From assembly GCA_041479575.1 (NCBI GenBank), contig JBGOYH010000083.1:1-8810 (forward strand): DNA of 8,810 nucleotides. The letters are read 5' to 3'. Below are positions 1 to 6,654 of this stretch, in pieces. Within the stretch, counting starts at the first letter, position 1. Each line of letters starts with the position of its first letter. Under the pieces are notes generated by a model. It made no database searches and was not told the DNA's origin. It worked only from the letters and a program-made list of their open reading frames with translations. The DNA is from DASPPK01 sp041479575. Its GTDB lineage: Archaea; Thermoproteota; Bathyarchaeia; Bathyarchaeales; Bathycorpusculaceae. Position numbers and translations under genes: made by a program.

Positions 1-2427
1 AGTCTGCAACGCTTGGAACGTCAACGTCGCGATGGTCATTGAACCGTTGAAGGACGGTGCAGGATAGTTGGCTGCTTGCGCTACCCAGAGTCTAGCGTGT
101 GTGGCGTTGTAACCAGCTTCCAAACCTTCACCGTAGTTATGGGCGTTGCCTTGCCACTCAGTCGGACTCTGAATGACAAAGTTCGTACAGTTGAGCAGCG
201 TGTTGTTCCAGTAAAGTTGGAACTCCCAGCCCTGCAGATCTGTAACATCTGCGATTTTTACGTTGACGGTGAAGACTTCATCCTTAAACACAGTTAGTTG
301 ACTCGGGTCCACGAAAACAGATGGCGCTCCAGACATTGCTGCATGAATTCCATTGCCAAAGCCGCTTCCACGGTAGCCTGGTGGTGGGGTGTCGCCATAG
401 TATTGTCCAAAACCATTTGCCAGCAATATGGCATCGTATATGTCAACAGTATTATCGTTGTTGAGATCCGCTGCGGCGTTCCATCTTAGCCCGCCAATGT
501 GAGTACCGTAGGCATTTGATAGGTGAATAGCATCATAGATATCGACCAGACCGTCCCTGTTTATGTCGCCCACGAGATTGATGTTGAACGACATGTTGTA
601 GAACCCGTGACCTGAGAAATTCCCGATTCTAATACCCCAGTCGCCACTGCTGTTCGCAAAATACTGCACACGTGCAGGTTGACCACCTCCGTTGCTCGTC
701 GACTGGTTCCTAATGAATTGCAGAGAAGGATCATAAAGGGACAGGTTAAGTGCATTGTCACCGTCCGGAACTACAGAAATCGAAATGTTGTAACTTTTCT
801 TTAAACCGATTAGGAAAAAGTCCGCTCCGTCGATGCTGCTGCCAATGTAAGGCATATAATCGATCCCATAGAATTGAACGGTATCATAGGATCCAAGCGG
901 CAGGCGGGTCGCCGTGGACCAGTCCGTGCTCGTGTCAGGAGTCACCTGCACGTTGACGCTGGTACCGACGCTGTTTCTTACTCCGTCCGGGTACACTATG
1001 TATTCCATCGTTGCACCTATGGTTATATTATGATTCACCTTAGCGGAGTATCCGTCAGTAAACTTCCAGATAAAACCAGCCCCCACTGAAGCGTCAACAA
1101 CCATGTTGTCCGCCGTCACGTTGACGAAACATGGTGCCTGTGTACTTATCTCCCATCCCGGGGCGATTTCCGTTTTGTTGAACTGTGATTGGGCAAAGAG
1201 GTCATGAAGATCAATGGCAAGAAACACCGCTCCTACTGGCAGCGTCCATGGAAGAAGGCACAGCATCCCCTTTTCACTCAACAAAAGACTTCCTAACCCG
1301 ATCATGCCATCCGCCGCCGATAGAAAAGACATTGCCTTCTCCATTGAAATGTCCGGTGCGCTCAAGTTGACATTCATCAAGTTGTTGCCACTGAAAGCCT
1401 GAGGACAAAAATCATACTCTGTGTCTTGAATATTATTGTCCGAAAAAGTCAGCTTCAAGTGTGAGATATAGATTTGATCCCCCGGTATCTGCGGTGTAAA
1501 ATACTTCACCGTGTTGTTGAAAGACCCTAGTCCTGCACCGTTCGCGAAAGACTGGCCAGTACCTTTTAGTCCCTCGTGATCTTCTATTCCGTAAGCAAAG
1601 CCGTCAATTATGTTACTGACGTTATTGTAGGCGAAGTAAATCCTGCTTTGAGGCATATGATTCCCATCCCACGCAGCTGTGTATCCTTCCAGCGCGACGG
1701 TGAAACTTACTCTCAATCCTGGATTGGATTTGACCAAAACGTTTTTCCATATTATCACGAGGTAATATTGATGAATGATATCGTTAGGTATTCTGACACT
1801 GATTACCGATTGTTCGTCAACTTTCAAATCTGTCCACAAAGGAGCTATTACTGCGTTGGGGCGTGTTGAGCTTGGTATCCCATCGGCGTATTTTGCAGTC
1901 GAGTTGATCGGGTCAAAGGAGATGAAACCGTTTGTGGAGATCCAAATACTACTGTTAACGACACCGCTGTTTGCATCAATCACATGTTTGTAGTCTGCCC
2001 CATAGAACTTTAACCACATACCCTGCGGAGGTCCATACGGAAGAGGGAGAAGCACCCAAGTACCATTATCATCGCCGTCAGACCCTGTGTAGGTCAACTC
2101 CTGATAACTGTGGCTTCCACCTTCAGTCATCCACGAGTCCTGATCGGACATGGAGTAATTTTGAACGTCATATCCAATGCCCCGTCTAGTATTCGCTGCA
2201 GCAGACACATTGACTAACATTGCATCCGTTCCAAAATAGTCGTGCACATAATTCGTGAACACAACACCTAGACTAACAGCTGAAGAATACGTGCTTGCGG
2301 TGTTGTTCAGAGTTCTCACAAACGGAACAGAGTTATCTGGTCTTTCAATCTCCAGCGCACGCGCTGTTTGAATCGAGGGAACGAGCAGGCAAGCCAGAAA
2401 CAGAATAGTGAAAAGTCTGTTCTCCAT
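1..2427 (-). CDS. Large secreted modular protein: NIDO-like, PPC-like, paired dockerin and cohesin-like domains (C-terminus beyond window)
   Basis: I read the minus strand codon by codon: the frame is open from ATG at 2427 to position 1, 809 codons without a stop, so the C-terminus is missing. Residues 1-24 are a typical signal peptide (MENRLFTILFLACLL, then an A-rich end). Residues about 160-330 resemble NIDO-type extracellular regions (TNGFISF, NAVIAPLWTDL, VIIWKNVLV, YGIEDHEGLKG). Residues about 501-618 look like a pre-peptidase C-terminal (PPC) beta domain (DGADFFLIGL, LNLSLYDPSL, GDWGIRIG). Residues about 620-674 are two dockerin repeats with calcium-loop Asp/Asn residues (GDINRDGLVDIYD and DLNNDNTVDIYD). 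From about 700 a cohesin-like strand pattern begins (GWEFQLYWNNTLLNCTN). Many NxS/T sequons suggest N-glycosylation. It probably acts outside the cell as a scaffold or adhesin; no catalytic domain is visible. The start overlaps the upstream stop (TAATG) with no clear ribosome binding site, implying translational coupling. Confidence 0.88.
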   Translation of the reverse strand, partial: MENRLFTILFLACLLVPSIQTARALEIERPDNSVPFVRTLNNTASTYSSAVSLGVVFTNYVHDYFGTDAMLVNVSAAANTRRGIGYDVQNYSMSDQDSWMTEGGSHSYQELTYTGSDGDDNGTWVLLPLPYGPPQGMWLKFYGADYKHVIDANSGVVNSSIWISTNGFISFDPINSTAKYADGIPSSTRPNAVIAPLWTDLKVDEQSVISVRIPNDIIHQYYLVIIWKNVLVKSNPGLRVSFTVALEGYTAAWDGNHMPQSRIYFAYNNVSNIIDGFAYGIEDHEGLKGTGQSFANGAGLGSFNNTVKYFTPQIPGDQIYISHLKLTFSDNNIQDTEYDFCPQAFSGNNLMNVNLSAPDISMEKAMSFLSAADGMIGLGSLLLSEKGMLCLLPWTLPVGAVFLAIDLHDLFAQSQFNKTEIAPGWEISTQAPCFVNVTADNMVVDASVGAGFIWKFTDGYSAKVNHNITIGATMEYIVYPDGVRNSVGTSVNVQVTPDTSTDWSTATRLPLGSYDTVQFYGIDYMPYIGSSIDGADFFLIGLKKSYNISISVVPDGDNALNLSLYDPSLQFIRNQSTSNGGGQPARVQYFANSSGDWGIRIGNFSGHGFYNMSFNINLVGDINRDGLVDIYDAIHLSNAYGTHIGGLRWNAAADLNNDNTVDIYDAILLANGFGQYYGDTPPPGYRGSGFGNGIHAAMSGAPSVFVDPSQLTVFKDEVFTVNVKIADVTDLQGWEFQLYWNNTLLNCTNFVIQSPTEWQGNAHNYGEGLEAGYNATHARLWVAQAANYPAPSFNGSMTIATLTFQALQT

Positions 2428-3479
2428 TAGCTTGCCGCCGTCAATGTTGTAAACGTGATCGAGTAAGGTCCATTTCCTGCCCAGGATTTGACCTTAACGT
2501 AGTACCAACCAGGCGAGCTGATACTGTAGACGATTGAGTCTGAAGCAAGAGAATCGCCATGGTATATTGATGAATTTGCCAACGGGTGATTCTCATCGTC
2601 TGGACCGTAAAGGTAGAAAATGACCGTCCAATCGTATGAGCTTGGAGGAATAGTGACATTGAATACTTCACCCGGTTCAAGGCTTATCTTGAAAAAGTCC
2701 AAGGGGTCACCGCCCCCGATGAAGTCCATGATAGTTTGGTTTGCGGTCACTTCTCTTGCGGTGCCAAAGGTGTCTTCATTGTCGCCTGTGAACTTCAAAA
2801 GGAATGGCTGGACAAGCTTCTTATACTCTGTGCCGTCGAAGTAAGTGGTTTCGAAGCGGATGGTCAATTGCTGAGTCTCGTTGTGGGAACCTTCGAGAAC
2901 CCACAAAGGCCAAATAGATATGGACGCCCTGTCAGAGTAGTTTTGGCCGAGAAACTCTATGAAGCCCTTATCAATGTTTCCCTGGCCGCCCAGTCTGTAG
3001 CCCGCCAGGCTCAGGTTTTCCCAGTTCACTGCTAAGCTGGGTTTTCCTGATTCTAAGTCTTGTATAGTCGTCCACGAACTTTCCATGGTCACCCACGAAG
3101 GTAGATAATCACCCTGAAATGTTATCGTAATATTCTGGATGTATCCCTCCGTCAAGTCCGCGGTGACATTCAAATCCATCATTGAAACGTCGGAACCTCC
3201 TAGGAAAAAGTCTGAAAGGAAATTCGCAAGAAATACCGAGGAGTTGAGCCATCCGGCGTCAAAAAACGAGTTATCAACCTGTTGTGCAAGATATATCCCG
3301 CACGAGGGCCTTTCAGATTCCCATATGACTGGTTCCTGGGTCGTCGTCTGGGCTAAAGTCAACGGTCCATTCGAAAGGCCTGAGAACTTAAAACCTACGA
3401 GAAAAATCATTGGGATAATCACGCATAACGACAAAATGGCTTTCCATCGTCCTCCAGATTTGGAGTTGGTTCCAGACAT
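2427..3479 (-). CDS. Exported or membrane-anchored glycoprotein-like protein with C-terminal PPC-like domain
   Basis: A 350-residue protein. A basic N-terminus (KSGGRWK) precedes one hydrophobic segment at about residues 13-31, a signal peptide or membrane anchor. The body is extracellular in character, rich in Trp, Asn, Ser and Thr, with about nine N-glycosylation sequons (for example residues 79, 104, 116, 155, 180, 200, 247, 274, 302). Residues about 233-346 match the PPC-like beta-sandwich pattern: TAREV start, DPLDFFKISLEPGE, FYLYGPDDE and SSPGWYYVKVKSWAGNGPYSITF. The middle part is not recognised and no enzymatic motif is seen. It is the first gene of an operon with the large dockerin protein, which also carries a PPC-like domain, so the two may work together on the cell surface (inference). 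AGGGG lies 9 bases before the ATG; a second AGGAG lies only 1 base before it. A TATA box is at 3549-3556. Confidence 0.9.
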   Translation of the reverse strand: MSGTNSKSGGRWKAILSLCVIIPMIFLVGFKFSGLSNGPLTLAQTTTQEPVIWESERPSCGIYLAQQVDNSFFDAGWLNSSVFLANFLSDFFLGGSDVSMMDLNVTADLTEGYIQNITITFQGDYLPSWVTMESSWTTIQDLESGKPSLAVNWENLSLAGYRLGGQGNIDKGFIEFLGQNYSDRASISIWPLWVLEGSHNETQQLTIRFETTYFDGTEYKKLVQPFLLKFTGDNEDTFGTAREVTANQTIMDFIGGGDPLDFFKISLEPGEVFNVTIPPSSYDWTVIFYLYGPDDENHPLANSSIYHGDSLASDSIVYSISSPGWYYVKVKSWAGNGPYSITFTTLTAAS

Positions 3480-3548
3480 TCTCCTATTCCCCTACAAACC
3501 TTGAAACCCAAAGCTTCTGGTTACGTCACATTCAATACACGTGTTCAA

Positions 3549-3556
3549 GTATTTAA
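3549..3556 (-). promoter_or_regulatory. TATA box of the surface-protein operon
   Basis: The minus strand reads TTAAATAC, close to an archaeal TATA box. It is about 73 bases upstream of the ATG at 3479, predicting a transcript start near 3526 and a leader of about 45 bases. It touches the dyad at 3556-3571. Confidence 0.5.
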
Positions 3557-3571
3557 TGTTTTGTGAAACAT
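3556..3571. promoter_or_regulatory. Operator-like dyad at the surface-operon promoter
   Basis: A perfect inverted repeat ATGTTT-TGTG-AAACAT (6-base arms, 4-base spacer) sits exactly where the BRE element would lie beside the TATA box. A dimeric repressor here would block TBP/TFB binding. The binding protein is unknown; the role is inferred from position. Confidence 0.4.
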
Positions 3572-3702
3572 CAAATAGCCCTAGATTTGATTCTGCAAAT
3601 CATGGGAGTCAAATATCATGGTGCATTCCTGTTGCGCGCCCGCTCTGTTCACTAAAGATCGCCTTCAATCGTCTCTGCACGACAAACAAAACAGTACTGG
3701 TC

Positions 3703-4293
3703 TTACCGTGCAATTAGGAGTATTGTTGCCGCTTCAACGATCGCAGCGACAAAAAGAAGAACAACGACGATAGCGTAGATGGTCAAGCACTCTTTCAACG
3801 ACTTCTTGAAAGCCTGAACACGAGACAGTTCACTTTTCCCGTGCACTAATGCAGGCTTGATCCACGATGCGCCAATGATGGTTCCGGCGGCGGCAGCAAA
3901 CACGTAGGCCTCTCCTTCAAGCACAACCGTAGGCAGAGAGGCAGCAAAAAGCCAGTTGGGCGACTCATAGAGAAGCAAACCCCACAGAAAACCACGGAAC
4001 AAGAGAAAGCCGGCAGACAAAGGGAAAAATGCGATTCCGGGCAAAGTGACGAAGACGAAGCTGCTCAACGCTAGATTGAAGAAGAAGATGCCGAAGACCA
4101 TAACGAGCCAGCTGCCGTTGAGGAAGATTTCTGGGACGTTGGGGTTCCAGCCGGAATACAGGGGTGGCTGAAGCAGCAAGCTGCTCAAGACCAGAGTGAC
4201 AAGAGCGCAACTGAAAAACAAGACGTTGAAAAGTGCAAGGATTTTCCACCTAACACAAAGAAGTTCGAGGTTCAAATTCAACCGAAGGTTCAC
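3703..4293 (-). CDS. Stage II sporulation protein M (SpoIIM/DUF95)-like integral membrane protein
   Basis: A 196-residue, strongly hydrophobic protein with about five membrane segments: roughly residues 15-40, 60-82, 85-110, 113-145 and 168-195. The fourth region, ASLPTVVLEGEAYVFAAAAG, resembles the conserved small-residue and Glu motif of the SpoIIM/DUF95 family, and the length is usual for archaeal members. In archaea these are widespread proteins of unknown function, so the name does not imply sporulation. The start is GTG at 4293; an ATG two bases upstream (4295) runs into a stop at once in another frame. No Shine-Dalgarno sequence precedes the GTG, and a TATA-like CTTATTAC lies about 28 bases upstream, so the mRNA may be leaderless. 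It stands alone, divergent from the gene at 4638. Confidence 0.8.
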   Translation of the reverse strand: MNLRLNLNLELLCVRWKILALFNVLFFSCALVTLVLSSLLLQPPLYSGWNPNVPEIFLNGSWLVMVFGIFFFNLALSSFVFVTLPGIAFFPLSAGFLLFRGFLWGLLLYESPNWLFAASLPTVVLEGEAYVFAAAAGTIIGASWIKPALVHGKSELSRVQAFKKSLKECLTIYAIVVVLLFVAAIVEAATILLIAR

Positions 4294-4317
4294 ATGTATA
4301 TGAATAGGAGGACAAGT

Positions 4318-4325
4318 GTAATAAG
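4318..4325 (-). promoter_or_regulatory. Probable TATA box of the SpoIIM-like gene (leaderless)
   Basis: The minus strand reads CTTATTAC, centred about 28 bases upstream of the GTG at 4293. That is the spacing expected if transcription starts at the start codon. The match to consensus is modest. Confidence 0.35.
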
Positions 4326-4326
4326 A

Positions 4327-4344
4327 CTTTCATAATCATGAAAG
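4327..4344. promoter_or_regulatory. Operator-like dyad upstream of the SpoIIM-like gene
   Basis: A perfect inverted repeat CTTTCAT-AATC-ATGAAAG (7-base arms, 4-base spacer) lies one base upstream of the TATA-like box, in the BRE position. The geometry suits a dimeric winged-helix regulator. The role is inferred. Confidence 0.45.
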
Positions 4345-4398
4345 AGAGAGTGGTATACTCTACAATACGTTTCCTTGTTATTGCAAATTTCCCTCTAA

Positions 4399-4660
4399 AC
4401 TGATCGTTATTGGGTTCTGGACAAGAATTGGTCCGTACTCGCCTTCGGAATAATTACGAGAAAGGGAGCAAAACCGGGACAAGAACTAAGGCGACACATA
4501 CAGAAGGCTCTTCCATCTTGGAGAACACGTCGGAAACCAACTTAGCGAAGTCGTCTCTGAACTGAAGCTTAGCGCGCGCACTGGCGAGTTCCCTTGGAAC
4601 GTTTTCGCGCCGCTGGGAAAAAAATCTGAAGAAGATTATGAAAGGAGAACGCAGTTTCGT
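4399..4660 (+). pseudogene. Possible remnant of an unrecognised gene (frameshifted, no start)
   Basis: Two adjacent plus-strand frames read like real protein but lack a start. Frame one (4399-4542, 48 codons) includes VLDKNWSVLAFGIITRKGAK and PGQELRRHIQKALPS. The next frame opens at 4490 and includes RLFHLGEHVGNQLSEVVSEL and ARTGEFPWNVFAPLG before running into the following gene in a different phase. They overlap near a shared RR segment (4490-4510), as expected if one ancestral gene suffered a single-base shift. No ATG, GTG or TTG opens either frame. I do not recognise the family. Chance open frames of this size are possible in 45% GC DNA, so this stays tentative. Confidence 0.25.
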
Positions 4661-5336
4661 GAAAGAAGTTTCTCTCGGAACAGGCGATCACCTTCAGGAT
4701 ATGTTAACACGTGGTTACAGTCCGGAAAAGGGCTACTTGGAAATTATCACCGAACAAATACTTCAAACGCTGAATAGAAACCGGAAGATACTGCAGACCG
4801 AAGCGTCTGAGATCAACTCTCTGAGAACGCACCTGTCAGATGTCGTGAGCCTGCGGGCAAGCAAAACCAATGAAGATTTGCAGAAGAGTATGAAACGATT
4901 GGCTCAATTATCGATCGCATTAGCTCTTATCGCAATCATAATCTCTGCAAGCCTCTCTGCATACAGCATTTACTTGTCAACTTTGGATTTCCAGAAAACA
5001 CATCCAGAAGGAACGTACTACGTGACTCTTGATTTTCTGGGTTACGATAGTCTGACGGATAACGATCATTTCCGTATCACAGTGAACTATCAAGGGAGAG
5101 GCGTATCTGAGTTTCTTAGATTATCTATCGGCATCATCAGTGCCAATGCTACTGTTGTATCGAAAGGCAACGTTGAAGTGATGGAACCAAATGTGATCCT
5201 TGGGCAGAACTACGTGGACGGTTTGATCGGCTGGGTAGACTACGATGTTTATAGACCTGTCTCTATGAACAGAACCAGAATAAACATAATCGACTATAGA
5301 TCTGATGTGAATGCCGTGTTAGCGGACAATACGTAG
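4638..5336 (+). CDS. Unrecognised single-pass membrane protein with cytoplasmic coiled coil and extracellular beta domain
   Basis: A 232-residue protein with no family I recognise. Residues about 35-88 are charged and heptad-like (LNRNRKILQTEASEINSLR), probably a coiled coil. One membrane helix follows at about 89-114 (LSIALALIAIIISASLSAYS). Residues about 120-232 are beta-rich and probably outside the cell, with sequons NAT and NRT. The layout suits a dimeric membrane anchor or sensor-like protein, but no signalling motif is present. Start choice is uncertain: ATG at 4638 has only GAAGAAG-like purines before it, whereas GTG at 4659 (residue 8) has AAAGGAG 11 bases upstream. No TATA box lies at leaderless distance from either. 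It is the only plus-strand gene here, convergent with the HEPN-like gene and flanked by inverted 11-mers (4600-4610 and 5404-5414). Confidence 0.8.
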   Translation: MKGERSFVKEVSLGTGDHLQDMLTRGYSPEKGYLEIITEQILQTLNRNRKILQTEASEINSLRTHLSDVVSLRASKTNEDLQKSMKRLAQLSIALALIAIIISASLSAYSIYLSTLDFQKTHPEGTYYVTLDFLGYDSLTDNDHFRITVNYQGRGVSEFLRLSIGIISANATVVSKGNVEVMEPNVILGQNYVDGLIGWVDYDVYRPVSMNRTRINIIDYRSDVNAVLADNT

Positions 5337-5485
5337 CAAATACCTCAGTTTTGCTGCAATCATTCCCAACAAAGCATTACAATGAAGCGTCACCAAATAG
5401 CGCGCGCGAAAACGGGTCGGGCTCGTACGGTGTTTTGTTCAGTTGAATAATTAGAGTAACGCGCTTACGTGTGCCAAAATTCCGG
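5337..5485. other. Convergent gap with (CG)4 tract
   Basis: This lies between the ends of two convergent genes. It holds the GCGCGCGCG tract at 5400-5408 and the 11-mer GCGCGAAAACG at 5404-5414. A 22-codon ATG frame (5382-5450, very basic) is present but has no ribosome binding site I trust. No terminator is clear on either strand. Confidence 0.5.
5400..5408. repeat. Longest copy of an intergenic GCGCGC motif family
   Basis: The sequence is GCGCGCGCG. Related tracts lie at 3634-3639, 4572-4579, 6354-6359, 6480-6486 and 8110-8117. All six loci are between genes, and five are preceded by A (AGCGCGC). I found no GCGCGC inside any predicted gene. The function is unknown; alternating CG is a Z-DNA-prone, self-complementary sequence. 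Confidence 0.6.
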
Positions 5486-6298
5486 CTATAGAAGGCTTAT
5501 TGTTCTAAATAGCGACTTGACTATGAAATTCAGTTCGCTCCTGCTATTGTCTAATCCTGACAAAATGGCTTGATTATCTAAGCTAATATTGTGAGCGCTC
5601 GAATTTCCCTGCTCTCTATAGCTGTTAATCTTTTTTAGCAAGTTTTCATCAAAAGGGTCCTTTACGTGTGCAAAATCCTTGATCCTCGTATTTGCATTTT
5701 CCAGAAGTGTCGAGAAATCGTGAAAATGCCCTTTGGAAGTATTGTAGAACATATCAATTTTGGCTAGCCCATATCTTTTCCTCAAGATATCAATCAGGCA
5801 GTTTTCGAGCAGCTTGCGAATCAAGATTTGTGAAGCGGGATATACTGCATGTTGATAGCAAGCGTTGATTTGTTCGACTAATCCCTTGTAGAAATCATCA
5901 GGAAACCTGTCCACATCCACGTACCTTGTTTTTATGATTGAAAGCGATAGGGCCGCTTTGACGCCTGTCTTGGGAATTATTTCTAGGAGTTCGAAGGCAG
6001 GGCTGTATTCTGGATCTATTGCTTCTTGTGCGTCTCCTTCTCTTACTATGTGGCTAATGACGAACCTAGCTTCATCTTTGTTTTTTCTGTAGATATCAGT
6101 CAGGAATTTTAAGACGTGGGCCGGATAATCATCGTCAGTAAACATTTGGCTTCTAACAAGTCTGGGATTTTCATCTGCTAAATCGTAACCAACCAGACCG
6201 GCCACAACAGGCCAGCTCGTACTGTACCTTTTCTTTACTATGAAATCTGCGATGAGAGCTAGGGCTTTTTGCACCTCCTTGTCAACCACATATACCAC
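5486..6298 (-). CDS. DUF4145/HEPN-like protein
   Basis: A 270-residue soluble, helical protein. The C-terminal half (about 140-268) has the layout of DUF4145/HEPN-type domains. A helix reads YPASQILIRKLLENCLIDIL, followed by the motif YREQGNSSAH (Arg228, Gly231-Asn232, His236) and a closing helix after AILSGL. Arg and His in this motif are the residues used for RNA cleavage in active HEPN ribonucleases; the RxxGNxxAH spacing is typical of DUF4145. The first 130 residues are not recognised. HEPN proteins act in RNA cleavage, toxin-antitoxin and defence systems, but no antitoxin or defence gene is adjacent, so the role is open. The start is GTG at 6298; an ATG at 6300 is out of frame. No ribosome binding site precedes it, and a strong TATA box 27 bases upstream indicates a leaderless mRNA. 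A GGAGGTG inside codons 7-9 has no start codon after it. Confidence 0.82.
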   Translation of the reverse strand: MVYVVDKEVQKALALIADFIVKKRYSTSWPVVAGLVGYDLADENPRLVRSQMFTDDDYPAHVLKFLTDIYRKNKDEARFVISHIVREGDAQEAIDPEYSPAFELLEIIPKTGVKAALSLSIIKTRYVDVDRFPDDFYKGLVEQINACYQHAVYPASQILIRKLLENCLIDILRKRYGLAKIDMFYNTSKGHFHDFSTLLENANTRIKDFAHVKDPFDENLLKKINSYREQGNSSAHNISLDNQAILSGLDNSRSELNFIVKSLFRTISLL

Positions 6299-6320
6299 AT
6301 GACTAAACTGACTATTGTCA

Positions 6321-6330
6321 AATATAAAAT
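6321..6330 (-). promoter_or_regulatory. TATA box for leaderless HEPN-like gene, possibly bidirectional
   Basis: The minus strand reads ATTTTATATT, centred 27 bases upstream of the GTG at 6298, ideal for a leaderless start. On the plus strand the same bases (AATATAAAAT) would place a start near 6351, at the foot of the inverted repeat that begins at 6354. Confidence 0.6.
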
Positions 6331-6352
6331 CTCATCTGATATACTCTATGAC

Positions 6353-6509
6353 AGCGCGCATGCCTGTTCCTAAATTCGTCTCCCAAGTATTTCACACTTC
6401 TTTCTTCAGAACGTAGCCCCTTGAGGAAACGTACAACTGAAACCGGCTACATCCCGAAAAGGAATTTAGGAACACGCTAGCGCGCGTCTCCCGCGATCCC
6501 TCTTTTTTT
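6353..6509 (+). ncRNA. Candidate structured non-coding RNA closed by a long stem
   Basis: TGTTCCTAAATTC (6365-6377) is perfectly complementary to GAATTTAGGAACA (6462-6474). The pairing continues outward with GC and GCGCGC blocks (6354-6359 with 6480-6485), giving 21 of 24 pairs around two small internal loops. Inside is a second stem, GTAGCC (6413-6418) with GGCTAC (6445-6450), and a short AAGT/ACTT hairpin near 6386-6400. A TATA box lies about 26 bases before the left foot and a T7 tract (6503-6509) follows the right foot, as for an archaeal transcript end. No family is recognised, and box C/D or SRP features are absent. The strand is inferred from the T tract. It could instead be a small transposon-derived inverted repeat. 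Confidence 0.35.
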
Positions 6510-6654
6510 CTGCAAGTCTAGCGTACGCTCGTCTTTGTCGATGACCGCGATCATCACATCTGGATTTTCTTGGACAAACCGCTTTTCCTCAAAATTTCCT
6601 TTCTAGTGATACACTATTATAATTTGTGGAATTAAGGAAACTGCGAATTGTTCT

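Larger units (their letters stand above)
3480..3702. other. Gap between the surface-protein operon and the SpoIIM-like gene
   Basis: This holds the promoter and dyad of the surface-protein operon (3549-3571), a GCGCGC tract at 3634-3639 and no convincing gene. Downstream of the SpoIIM-like stop, the minus strand has only a weak T-rich stretch (3682-3691), not a clear terminator. Confidence 0.6.
4294..4637. other. Divergent gap with promoter, dyad, decayed reading frames and GCGCGC tract
   Basis: From left to right it holds the SpoIIM-like promoter (4318-4325), the dyad at 4327-4344, two protein-like plus-strand frames without starts (4399-4542 and 4490 onward), a (GC)4 tract at 4572-4579, a small hairpin with GTTCC and GGAAC arms near 4588-4600, and the 11-mer CGTTTTCGCGC at 4600-4610. 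I saw no RNA gene and no intact gene. Confidence 0.55.
6299..6654. other. Gap with two-way promoter, candidate structured RNA and T7 tract
   Basis: It holds the TATA box at 6321-6330, a long inverted repeat at 6354-6377 and 6462-6485, a T7 tract at 6503-6509 (plus strand) and an AT-rich TATA-like site on the minus strand at 6613-6624. Minus-strand frames here are protein-like but short: 6477-6557 (GTG start, contains VMIAVIDKDERTLDLQKK) and one ending near 6319 (contains VKYLGDEFRNRHARC). Neither is convincing as a gene. Confidence 0.5.

Noticed and set aside
3139..3504. 121-residue plus-strand frame
   Set aside because: It lies antisense to the well-supported surface protein and has no family character.
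5486..6298. HEPN toxin of a toxin-antitoxin pair
   Set aside because: No MNT nucleotidyltransferase or other antitoxin gene is adjacent, so only the domain resemblance is claimed.
6411..6450. CRISPR-like repeat ending (CTGAAAC)
   Set aside because: It is a single copy; no regularly spaced repeats occur anywhere in the window.
6354..6486. Small inverted-repeat transposon (MITE)
   Set aside because: The arms are transposon-like, but no target-site duplication flanks them and promoter and T-tract spacing favour an RNA. Kept as an alternative only.
6500..6560. Box C/D small RNA on the minus strand (GTGATGA near 6551-6557)
   Set aside because: A C box is present but no properly spaced CTGA D box or second box pair follows.
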